From contig JAEUMK010000066.1 of the NCBI GenBank assembly GCA_016792565.1, positions 1 through 47,176 on the forward strand: a stretch of DNA of 47,176 nucleotides. Direction: 5' to 3'. The notes beneath the pieces are model-generated. The model saw only the letters and a list, made by a program, of their open reading frames with translations. It did no database searches and was not told the origin of the DNA. This DNA is from Alphaproteobacteria bacterium. GTDB lineage: Bacteria; Pseudomonadota; Alphaproteobacteria; Micropepsales; Micropepsaceae. Within the stretch, counting starts at the first letter, position 1; each line of letters starts with the position of its first letter. A program made the position numbers and the translations under genes. Positions 8,106 through 14,265 of the stretch are shown piece after piece.

Positions 8106-8704
8106 TGCCCCGACAGCCGCAGCGTCCGCCGCTGCGCCGACCGCCCAGGCCCCTCAAGATCGAGACCGAGCGCTGGCTGCTGCGCACGCTCGTTCCCGCC
8201 GACGCCTCGGAACGCTGGTGCGGATGGGTCGCCGATCCGGAGGTCATGGGACCGGTCAACACCGCGCCGCGCACCATGACGCGGGCCGAGCTTGCCGCCT
8301 ATATCGCCCGCTTCGATCAGGAGACGCGGCTGCTGATCGGCATCTTCGAGCGCGCGAGCGGCCTCCACATCGGCTTCTACCAGGTCGATCTCAATCCGCG
8401 GCACCGCACGGCCAGCCTCAACGTCATCATCGGCGACAAGAGCTTCTGGGGCCGCAAGGTGGTGCTGGAGACGCGCGCCGCGCTGCTCGACCATCTCTTC
8501 CGCAACGGCACCGAAAAGGCGCTCGGCGCGCCGCTCGCCCGGAACTTTCCGGCCGTGTTCAACTACAAGGCGCAGGGCTGGCGGCTGGAAGGCATCCTCA
8601 AGGGACAGTGCCGGCCGATGTATGGCGGCCCGCGTCTCGACCAGTACCAGTACGGACTGCTGAAGGACGATTGGATCGCCATGCGCAGGAAGGCCGCCCC
8701 ATGA
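8102..8704 (+). CDS. GNAT-family N-acyltransferase in the ligase/ACP operon
   Basis: Encodes 200 aa of the RimJ/RimL-like GNAT group: IETERWLLRTLVPADA at residues ~20-35, EVMGPVNTAP, then the acyl-donor segment GDKSFWGRKVVLETRAALLDHLF and the C-terminal ARNFPAVFNYKAQGWRLEG. It transfers an acyl group to an amine or hydroxyl. ATG 8102 overlaps the ligase stop and its own TGA overlaps the ACP start. Sandwiched between an acyl ligase and an ACP, it may use an acyl-ACP donor instead of acetyl-CoA, which is inference. The acceptor is unknown; sugars of surface glycans or flagellin are possibilities known from comparable gene sets. Confidence 0.83.
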   Translation: MMPRQPQRPPLRRPPRPLKIETERWLLRTLVPADASERWCGWVADPEVMGPVNTAPRTMTRAELAAYIARFDQETRLLIGIFERASGLHIGFYQVDLNPRHRTASLNVIIGDKSFWGRKVVLETRAALLDHLFRNGTEKALGAPLARNFPAVFNYKAQGWRLEGILKGQCRPMYGGPRLDQYQYGLLKDDWIAMRRKAAP

Positions 8705-8922
8705 GTCTGTCGGACGCGAAGGCGCTGCTCGCCGAGGCGCTGCAGGTCGCGCCGGCGACGCTCGGCGACGAGGCCCGTCTGGGCGCGGTCGAGGCCTGGG
8801 ACAGCCTCGCCCATATGCGCCTCATCCTCGCCATCGAGGAAAAGCGCGGCGCGCCGCTCGACGCCGAAACCGCCGCCGGCATCGAGAGCCTTGCCGATAT
8901 CGCCCGCGTCCTCGCGCTCTAG
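8701..8922 (+). CDS. Acyl carrier protein (stand-alone)
   Basis: Encodes 73 aa with the phosphopantetheine attachment motif WDSLAHMRL (Ser35) following LGAVEA, and acidic helices typical of ACPs. It is somewhat shorter than the fatty-acid synthase AcpP and is not near fab genes, so it is a specialised carrier. ATG 8701 overlaps the GNAT stop (ATGA). Its TAG stop lies in the CTAG shared with the convergent GNAT gene. It probably receives the acyl group made by the ligase at 6666. A phosphopantetheinyl transferase must act in trans; none is in the window. Confidence 0.87.
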   Translation: MSLSDAKALLAEALQVAPATLGDEARLGAVEAWDSLAHMRLILAIEEKRGAPLDAETAAGIESLADIARVLAL

Positions 8923-9548
8923 GCCTTGCCGGCCATGCCGGCCTGCAGCTGGGCCCAGCCGTCGCGGGTCATCTCCCAGTAGAGCGAGCGCCGCGTGCTG
9001 CCGTCGGCGCGCCGGCTCTCGCGCTCGCCCATGCGCACGAAGCCGGCGCGGTCGATCAGCTTGACGGAGCGGATATTGTCCGGCGCCGCGGTGAGCCCGA
9101 TCAGGCGGACCTTCAGCGCGTCGAAGATCCACGAAAAGCTGCGCACCGCGCCCTCGCCGCCGCCGCCGCCGCCCTGGATGTCGGCCCGCATCGCGCCAGC
9201 CATCTCGGCCGAGGCGCGCTCCGGCCAGACGGTGATCTGCGAGTAGGAGAGAATGCCCTTGCCGAAATCCGGCGTGACGACGAGCAGGCCTTCGCCGCGC
9301 GCCCGCTTGGCGGCGAAATCGGCGACCCAGGCGCCGACATTCTCCAGCGTCAGCGGCCGCGGCAGATCGTAGATCGCCTCCGACACTTCCGGATCGCTGA
9401 GCAATTCGAGCAGGGCCTCCACATGCTCGGGTCCGGCGATCACGCGATTGGGGCCCAGACCCTCGGGATCGGCGGTCCGCACGGCCTGGCGGATTTCCGC
9501 CTCCTCTTCGGGGCTTGCTGTCAGGACGGTCTTGGGAGGGGCGCTCAT
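8919..9548 (-). CDS. GNAT-family N-acetyltransferase
   Basis: Encodes 209 aa of the RimJ/RimL type: a helix with DPEVSEAIYDLPRPLTLENVGAWVADF, the central GKGILSYSQITVW strand and the acetyl-CoA/substrate segment APDNIRSVKLIDRAGFVRMGERES, ending in a WEMTRDGW-type C-terminus. A run of glycines (GGGGGGEG, residues ~127-134) replaces the usual loop before the cofactor motif. It is convergent with the ACP gene and is a different subtype from the GNAT at 8102. Role unknown; acetylation of an amino group on a small molecule or protein N-terminus is the family norm. Confidence 0.82.
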   Translation of the reverse strand: MSAPPKTVLTASPEEEAEIRQAVRTADPEGLGPNRVIAGPEHVEALLELLSDPEVSEAIYDLPRPLTLENVGAWVADFAAKRARGEGLLVVTPDFGKGILSYSQITVWPERASAEMAGAMRADIQGGGGGGEGAVRSFSWIFDALKVRLIGLTAAPDNIRSVKLIDRAGFVRMGERESRRADGSTRRSLYWEMTRDGWAQLQAGMAGKA

Positions 9549-9708
9549 GGCGGTTCGACAATCATGCTGCGACGCGCCTATCCTCGGTCCAGTCCCTCAC
9601 TTCGGCAAGACGGCCCGATGCCCCAGATCGTCGCGATGCTTAAGGTTCATGGCCGCCCGCCCGGCCGGCCAAGGACGGCGGCCGCATGCCGCCGGGAGCG
9701 CCGAACCC

Positions 9709-10458
9709 ATGGATGAAGAAAAGATCGCCGCCGTGATGGCGCAGCTTGGCCGGCCGCGCCGCGTGCCCCGGCCGCACCGGCATTTCGACGGCGACTATGC
9801 CGAGGCGCCGGGCGGCCGCGTCGCCTACACCGCCGAAGGGGCCGGCCCGGCCGTGCTGCTGGTCCATGGCTGGGACGGCAGTCCGCGCGACATGCAGGAC
9901 CTGGCAACGGCGCTGTCGCGCGCCGGGGCGCGCGTTGTCGCGCTCGACCTGCCGGCGCACGGCTTCTCCGATGGCGACACGCTCTCGGCCGAGGATGCGG
10001 CGGCGGCGATCCTGGCGGTGGCGGCGCGCGAGGGACCGTTCGAGTGCGTGATCGCGCACTCCTTCGGCTGCCCCTCCACCGTGCTCGCCCTGGAAGGGGG
10101 GCTGAAGACCGCCGCGCTCGTCTTCTTCGCGCCGCCGCTGCGCCAGATCGACCAGTTCCGCCGCCTCGGCTCGCGCTACGGCCTTGCCCCCGACGAGATC
10201 GAGGAGGTGATCGTGCGGCTCCGCGCCGCGGGTTCGTCGATGGATGCGATGGATCTGGGCGCCAAGGGCGCGGCGCGCACCGAGCCGCTGCTCATCATCC
10301 ATTCGGCCGACGACGAGATGACGCCGGTCGAGGGGGCGCGGGCGCTGGCGGCGGCCTGGCCCGGCGCCCGGCTGCTGGAGGCCGAGGGTCTCGGTCACAA
10401 TCTCACCATGCGCGACGGCGTTCTGGTCGCCGCCGCGGTGCGCTTCGCGGTCGGTTGA
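9709..10458 (+). CDS. Alpha/beta-hydrolase
   Basis: Encodes 249 aa. It shows oxyanion-hole HGWDGSPRD (53-61), nucleophile elbow AHSFG (Ser118), acid DDEMTP and the final catalytic His in GLGHN. An insertion-poor lid and length point to a small esterase- or lipase-like enzyme; the substrate cannot be told. ATG 9709 is chosen because the sequence upstream (from an ATG at 9649) is low-complexity. The gene stands alone between divergent and unrelated genes. Confidence 0.83.
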   Translation: MDEEKIAAVMAQLGRPRRVPRPHRHFDGDYAEAPGGRVAYTAEGAGPAVLLVHGWDGSPRDMQDLATALSRAGARVVALDLPAHGFSDGDTLSAEDAAAAILAVAAREGPFECVIAHSFGCPSTVLALEGGLKTAALVFFAPPLRQIDQFRRLGSRYGLAPDEIEEVIVRLRAAGSSMDAMDLGAKGAARTEPLLIIHSADDEMTPVEGARALAAAWPGARLLEAEGLGHNLTMRDGVLVAAAVRFAVG

Positions 10459-10493
10459 TTGTGGCGCCGGGCCCGCGCTGCTAGGCTCGGCCC

Positions 10494-10556
10494 ATGACGG
10501 TCAAGCAGACCTTGCTGCAGCTCTGCGCGCGGATCGGCTTCAACCCGCCGCGCTGA
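10494..10556 (+). CDS. Possible 20-residue ORF (doubtful)
   Basis: ATG 10494 to TGA 10556 encodes MTVKQTLLQLCARIGFNPPR. It lies in the 163-bp gap before the aminotransferase gene, with no clear ribosome-binding site. It might be a leader peptide, but nothing else supports translation. Confidence 0.15.
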   Translation: MTVKQTLLQLCARIGFNPPR

Positions 10557-10621
10557 AGGCGCCCATGCGCGTGCGCGCGCCCCAGTCCGTTTCAGATCGA
10601 TCAAATCCGGAGGTCCAGGCC

Positions 10622-12013
10622 ATGACGCCGACCGTGCACAATCAGACCCGCCACTGGCAGGCGCTCGACGCCGCCCACCACATCCATCCCTTCAGCGACA
10701 CCGCCGCGCTCAACCGCGAGGGCGTGCGCATCATCACCCATGCCAAGGGCATCTATGTCTATGACTCCGAGGGCGCCCGGCTGCTCGACGGCATGGCGGG
10801 GCTGTGGTGCGTCCAGCTCGGCTACGGCAACGAGGAACTGGCGGAGGCCGGCGCCAAGGCGCTGCGCGAGCTCCCCTACTACAACCACTTCTTCAAGACC
10901 TCGAACCCCTGGACGATCGAGCTCGCCACCAAGCTCGCCCAGGTCCTGCCGGAGGGGCTGGAGCGCGTCCTCTTCGCCAATTCAGGCTCCGAGGCGAACG
11001 ATACGGCGCTGAAGCTCATCCGCTATTACTGGAACCTCAAGGGCAAGCCGAAGAAGAAGATCCATATCAGCCGCGAGATGGCCTATCACGGCGTCACGAT
11101 GGCGGCGGCCTCGCTCTCGGGCCTCACCCCCATGCATCCGCAATGGGATCTGCCGCTCGCCGGCTTCGAGAAGGTGCCGACCTGCTATTGGTACGCCGCC
11201 AAATCGGCCGGCTACGGCGACGTCTCGCCGGAGGATTTCGGCGAGCTGATCGCCGCGAAGCTGGAGGAGAAGATCCTCGCGCTGGGGCCGGACAACGTTG
11301 CCTCGTTCTCGGCCGAGCCCATTCACGGCGCGGGCGGCCTCATCTTCCCGCCCTCCACCTACTGGCCTGCAATCCAGAAGGTCTGCGCCAAGTACGACGT
11401 GCTGCTGCATGTCGACGAGGTGATCACCGGCTTCGGGCGGACCGGCAACTGGTTCGGCAGCCATACCTACGGCATTTCGCCCGACGTCATGACGATGGCG
11501 AAGGGGCTCTCCTCGGGCTACCAGCCGATCTCGGCGATCGCGCTGGGGCCGCGCATGGGCGACGCGATCGCCAATGCCAACGAGGAACTGGTGCACGGCT
11601 ACACCTATTCCGGCCATCCGGTGGCCTGCGCGGTCGCCCTGAAGAACCTGGAGATCATGGAGCGCGACGCGATCCCGGCGCGGGTCGGCACCGACACGGG
11701 CCCCTACCTCCAGGCTTCGCTGCGCGCCGCCTTCCAGGACCATCCTCTGGTCGGAGAAGTGCGCGGCGTCGGCCTGCTGGCGGCGATCGAACTGGTCGAC
11801 GACAAGGCCGAGCGGCGATTCTTTCCGGAAGTCGGCGAGGTCGGCACGATCTGCCGCAACCATTGCTTCCGCGAAGGGCTCGTCATGCGGGCGATCCGCG
11901 ACACCATGGTCTGCTCGCCGCCGCTCACCATCACGCGGGCCGAGATCGACGAGATGGTGGCGCTGGCCAAACGCTGCTTCGACCTGACGGCAGCCGACCT
12001 GGGCCGGACCTGA
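10622..12013 (+). CDS. Class III omega-aminotransferase (PLP)
   Basis: Encodes 463 aa. It transfers an amino group from an omega-amine or diamine (putrescine- or beta-alanine-like donors in the family) to pyruvate or a similar keto acid. Motifs include the N-terminal HPF...L, GSEANDTALKL (phosphate binding), the aspartate in HVDEVITGFGRTG and the PLP-binding lysine in MAKGLSSGYQP (Lys294), followed by GYTYSGHPVACA. The start at 10622 has GGAGG at 10610-10614 with 7-base spacing; the ATG at 10565 lacks one. It resembles SpuC/putrescine-pyruvate aminotransferases, but the substrate is not certain. It is monocistronic, followed by a regulatory region. Confidence 0.9.
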   Translation: MTPTVHNQTRHWQALDAAHHIHPFSDTAALNREGVRIITHAKGIYVYDSEGARLLDGMAGLWCVQLGYGNEELAEAGAKALRELPYYNHFFKTSNPWTIELATKLAQVLPEGLERVLFANSGSEANDTALKLIRYYWNLKGKPKKKIHISREMAYHGVTMAAASLSGLTPMHPQWDLPLAGFEKVPTCYWYAAKSAGYGDVSPEDFGELIAAKLEEKILALGPDNVASFSAEPIHGAGGLIFPPSTYWPAIQKVCAKYDVLLHVDEVITGFGRTGNWFGSHTYGISPDVMTMAKGLSSGYQPISAIALGPRMGDAIANANEELVHGYTYSGHPVACAVALKNLEIMERDAIPARVGTDTGPYLQASLRAAFQDHPLVGEVRGVGLLAAIELVDDKAERRFFPEVGEVGTICRNHCFREGLVMRAIRDTMVCSPPLTITRAEIDEMVALAKRCFDLTAADLGRT

Positions 12014-12032
12014 GCTTCGACGGCCAAGCAAG

Positions 12033-12079
12033 TTTCGTGACGAAATTGTATCAAAAATGGCACTGTCACGAACTTCGTG
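12033..12079. repeat. Nested inverted repeats, operator-like
   Basis: Two 13-bp palindromes built from the same half-site: TTTCG-TGA-CGAAA (12033-12045) and CACGAA-C-TTCGTG (12067-12079). In addition AAGTTtCGTGAC and GTCACGAACTT are inverted over ~25 bp. They lie 30-75 bp upstream of the -35 at 12109, where a transcription factor could act, and just after the aminotransferase stop. A hairpin in the aminotransferase transcript is an alternative; there is no T-tract. Confidence 0.45.
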
Positions 12080-12108
12080 CGATTTCTGGGGGTTGTTAAC
12101 GACGAATG

Positions 12109-12137
12109 TTGCAAACTGTGGCTTTGTTGCATATACT
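12109..12137 (+). promoter_or_regulatory. Sigma-70-type promoter
   Basis: TTGCAA (12109-12114), exactly 17 bases, TATACT (12132-12137). This is the best promoter match in the window, lying in an AT-richer stretch. Predicted start is at about 12144-12146, immediately before the structured region. Confidence 0.7.
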
Positions 12138-12144
12138 GAAAACT

Positions 12145-12277
12145 GAAGAAGGGTTGGTTGACCTGCGTTGCCCCCCGCTAGCGGGTTTGCCTTCTTCATT
12201 CGCCGGATTATCCCCTCCCGGCGTTGGCGCATCCCAGCGCATGGCGTCCGTCCCCCCAGGGCGGACGCCCTTTTTTT
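12145..12277 (+). ncRNA. Candidate small RNA or structured leader (~133 nt)
   Basis: A transcript from the 12109 promoter would begin at the base of a stem GAAGAAGG/CCTTCTTC (12145-12152/12190-12197) enclosing a CCCG-ctag-CGGG hairpin. Next comes CGCCGG/CCGGCG (12201-12206/12218-12223), with a pyrimidine-rich loop containing CCCCTC that resembles an anti-Shine-Dalgarno. Then come GCGC/GCGC (12227-12230/12237-12240) and a strong intrinsic terminator. The layout is that of alphaproteobacterial trans-acting sRNAs. Because the next gene starts 17 bases past the terminator, a cis-acting attenuator leader is the main alternative. No Rfam family was recognised. Confidence 0.55.
12243..12277 (+). terminator. 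Strong intrinsic terminator
   Basis: GGCGTCCG (12243-12250) pairs with CGGACGCC (12262-12269) over an 11-base loop. It is followed by C and seven T residues (12271-12277). It is the clearest Rho-independent terminator in the window. Confidence 0.85.
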
Positions 12278-12293
12278 CGAGGAGCGCCGGGCA

Positions 12294-12881
12294 TTGAGCG
12301 ACGACGAGGACTGGCCGGACGAGGCCGCCGACGACACGGCCCTGGTGCTGATCCCCCGCTTCATCGCGGCCGCCAGCGGACCGTTCTGGTTCTCGACCGT
12401 GGGCCAGCCGCTGCGTGGCACGATCCGCCGCGACGCACTGGCCTGGCTCGGCGCGCTCGGCTTTCCGCATGCGACGCCGATCGCGCTGCGCGACTGGCGC
12501 GAGGCCGCCGAAGCCGCCGAAGGCACCGGTATCGACGACCCGGCCTTCGAGACCGAGGAACAGCTGCGCGCGGCCCTGACGTCCGATGCGATCGACATCC
12601 ACGGCGAGGAAGCCGTCACCATCGTACTCACCCATGTCGCTGCCGAACTAGGCCCCGCCATCGGCGAGGCGGCGCTCAACGCGACGCGGGTCTGGGGTCT
12701 GGACGATTTCGGCCTCGTCAATGCAGCCGCCGGCGCCGGCGTCCAGGCGTGTCACAACGCGGCGCTGCTGCTGCTGGCCGGGCGGGCCGAGGACGACCAT
12801 CCCTTCGCGCTGAAATACCGCCTGTTCGAACGCGGCCGCTGGCCGATCGCGCTGATCGGCTCAAGCCTGCATCTGTTTTGA
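12294..12881 (+). CDS. Hypothetical protein
   Basis: Encodes 195 aa if started at TTG 12294, which follows GAGGAG at 12279-12284 with good spacing. The frame is open back to 12168, but that part would run through the terminator and the sRNA-like structure. The protein is acidic at the N-terminus (LSDDEDWPDEAADD) and continues with mixed alpha/beta sequence and a C-terminal FALKYRLFERGRWPIALIGSSLHLF. There is no signal peptide or membrane segment, and no family is recognised. Expression may depend on read-through of the terminator 17 bases upstream. Confidence 0.65.
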   Translation: MSDDEDWPDEAADDTALVLIPRFIAAASGPFWFSTVGQPLRGTIRRDALAWLGALGFPHATPIALRDWREAAEAAEGTGIDDPAFETEEQLRAALTSDAIDIHGEEAVTIVLTHVAAELGPAIGEAALNATRVWGLDDFGLVNAAAGAGVQACHNAALLLLAGRAEDDHPFALKYRLFERGRWPIALIGSSLHLF

Positions 12882-12892
12882 GGCGGTCGCCG

Positions 12893-12998
12893 CTAGAGCA
12901 CCATCCGAAGACGTGGATGCCCGTTTTTCGAAACGATGATGCTCAATAAGGAAACCAGGAGCCCCGTTCCGATTCCATCGGAACGGAAATGGCTCTAG
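12893..12998. repeat. Bipartite intergenic palindromic element
   Basis: The 106-bp element is bounded by CTAGAGC (12893-12899) and GCTCTAG (12992-12998). Its right half is a hairpin CGTTCCGAT-tcc-ATCGGAACG (12965-12985) ahead of GGCTCTAG; the left half contains AGACGTGGATGCCCGTTTTTCG. This composition matches a dispersed extragenic element I know from Hyphomicrobiales genomes (AGAGC...GTTCCGATTCCATCGGAAC...GGCTCTA). Only one copy is seen in the window. Its right end contains the stop codon of the minus-strand gene. Confidence 0.7.
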
Positions 12999-14143
12999 CC
13001 GGTGGCGGCCAGCGGGGCCGCCGGCTGCGACAGGCGGAACTGCTTCTCGAGGGAACAGATCGCCGCGGTCAGCGCGCACAGGATCTCGGCCGGCACGCGG
13101 GACTTGTCGAGTTCGCGCGTGCGGTAGCTCCAATAGCTCAGGATGTGCTCGACGATCGCGATGCAGCCGCCGAACCCGCTGACGTTCTTCGGCAGGTCCT
13201 CAAGGTAGCGCTTCAGCTCCAGCGTATCGCTGCTGGCGATGATCGTCGCGCGGCGCTGCGAATTGAAGGCCTGGGCGGCCGAGAGCGAGCGCTGATAGGC
13301 CCGGCCGATGAACCCCTTCAGCGACGCGAGGTGCTCCTCGACCAGCGAACGCGGATAGGTCTCGGAGAAATTGCAGCTCTTGACCGACGCAAGCTCGCCC
13401 AGCATCGCGACGAAGCGGCGCTGGGTGTCGAGAAAGCGCGTCTCGTAGAAGAGCGCCGCCTTCCAGGCGAAGGCGACGCCGGCCCAGCCCGCCTCGGCAA
13501 GCCCCATGGACCTGAAGAAGTCGGCCGCCTGCGGGCCGACCTCGTCGCCGAAGATCGACTCCACGAAGCGCCCGACCTTCGCCGGATCGGCGCTGCTCGT
13601 CGCCATGCGGATCAGCGGCGCCAGTTCCCGCGTGATATAGGCGCGGATTGCATCGTCCTCGAGCAGCGAGACCTGGAAATAGGCCGCCGGGATGCGAAAG
13701 GCGCTCGCGGCGAAGAGTTCGCGCAACAAGAAGAGATCGAGCGAGGGCGTTTCGCTCAGCCGTGCGAGGATCGCCGCATCGCGATCGATCTCGGCGCCGG
13801 AGACCCTCAAGCCGAAGGACTGGCGCATGATGGCCGGATAGGCGCGCTCGCCGATGAAGAAGGATATCGCGCCGCTGGTGATCGCGCGGCCCTGAAGCGG
13901 CACCAGCACTTTCGTCGCCACCACCGGGGCCTGGTCGAACATGTCGCGCTCGTGCTCGCGCAGCGTGTGCTTGAGAATGATCGATTCCGACAGGCGGCGG
14001 TTCTGGAAGAACGTCCCGGCCTCGTCGCCATGGCGCTCGCGCAGGCTGCGCGTCGTGGCATAGAGGTTGAGGATGCGCCAGTTCGACGGCGCCGCCGCGA
14101 GCCTCGCCATCTGCAGCGCGTCGGGTGAGTGACTGTTGTTCAT
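12995..14143 (-). CDS. Hypothetical protein, 382 aa
   Basis: Not recognised. It starts at ATG 14143 (MNNSHSPDALQ). The protein is soluble-looking and largely helical, with a central region carrying FFRSMGLAEAGWAGVAFAWKAALFYE and a cysteine-containing C-terminus. There is no signal peptide. The TAG stop (12995-12997) lies inside the terminal CTCTAG of an intergenic repeat, so the C-terminal tail (PAAPLAATG) may derive from, or have been trimmed by, insertion of that element. It lies downstream of the transketolase-like gene on the same strand, separated by 122 bp containing a palindrome. Confidence 0.75.
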   Translation of the reverse strand: MNNSHSPDALQMARLAAAPSNWRILNLYATTRSLRERHGDEAGTFFQNRRLSESIILKHTLREHERDMFDQAPVVATKVLVPLQGRAITSGAISFFIGERAYPAIMRQSFGLRVSGAEIDRDAAILARLSETPSLDLFLLRELFAASAFRIPAAYFQVSLLEDDAIRAYITRELAPLIRMATSSADPAKVGRFVESIFGDEVGPQAADFFRSMGLAEAGWAGVAFAWKAALFYETRFLDTQRRFVAMLGELASVKSCNFSETYPRSLVEEHLASLKGFIGRAYQRSLSAAQAFNSQRRATIIASSDTLELKRYLEDLPKNVSGFGGCIAIVEHILSYWSYRTRELDKSRVPAEILCALTAAICSLEKQFRLSQPAAPLAATG

Positions 14144-14224
14144 GAAAGCCCCAAGAGCCGCAGCGATAGACCGGAACGCTTTAATGCCGGGTTAGCGATA
14201 ACCCCTGGTTGCACTCGGGCGCCC

Positions 14225-14247
14225 CCCTGCCTGCCAGGCAGGCAAGG
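14225..14247. repeat. Intergenic palindrome
   Basis: TGCCTGCCAGGCAGGCA (14228-14244) is a perfect 8-bp inverted repeat about a single central base, extendable with one mismatch to 14225-14247. It lies between the AceE-like gene and the unknown gene downstream. Without a T-tract on either strand it is more likely an extragenic palindrome or protein-binding site than a terminator. Confidence 0.45.
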
Positions 14248-14265
14248 ACGGGGCGCAGAACGCCT

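Noticed and set aside
6666-9548. A full natural-product gene cluster
   Set aside because: Beyond the ligase, GNAT and ACP there is no ketosynthase, condensation domain, thioesterase or exporter, so only a small acyl-transfer cassette is supported.
10582-10610. FNR-like site before the aminotransferase (ATCGATCAAAT)
   Set aside because: Only one half-site (ATCAA) matches; the other reads TTCAG, and the location next to the ribosome site does not fit an activator.
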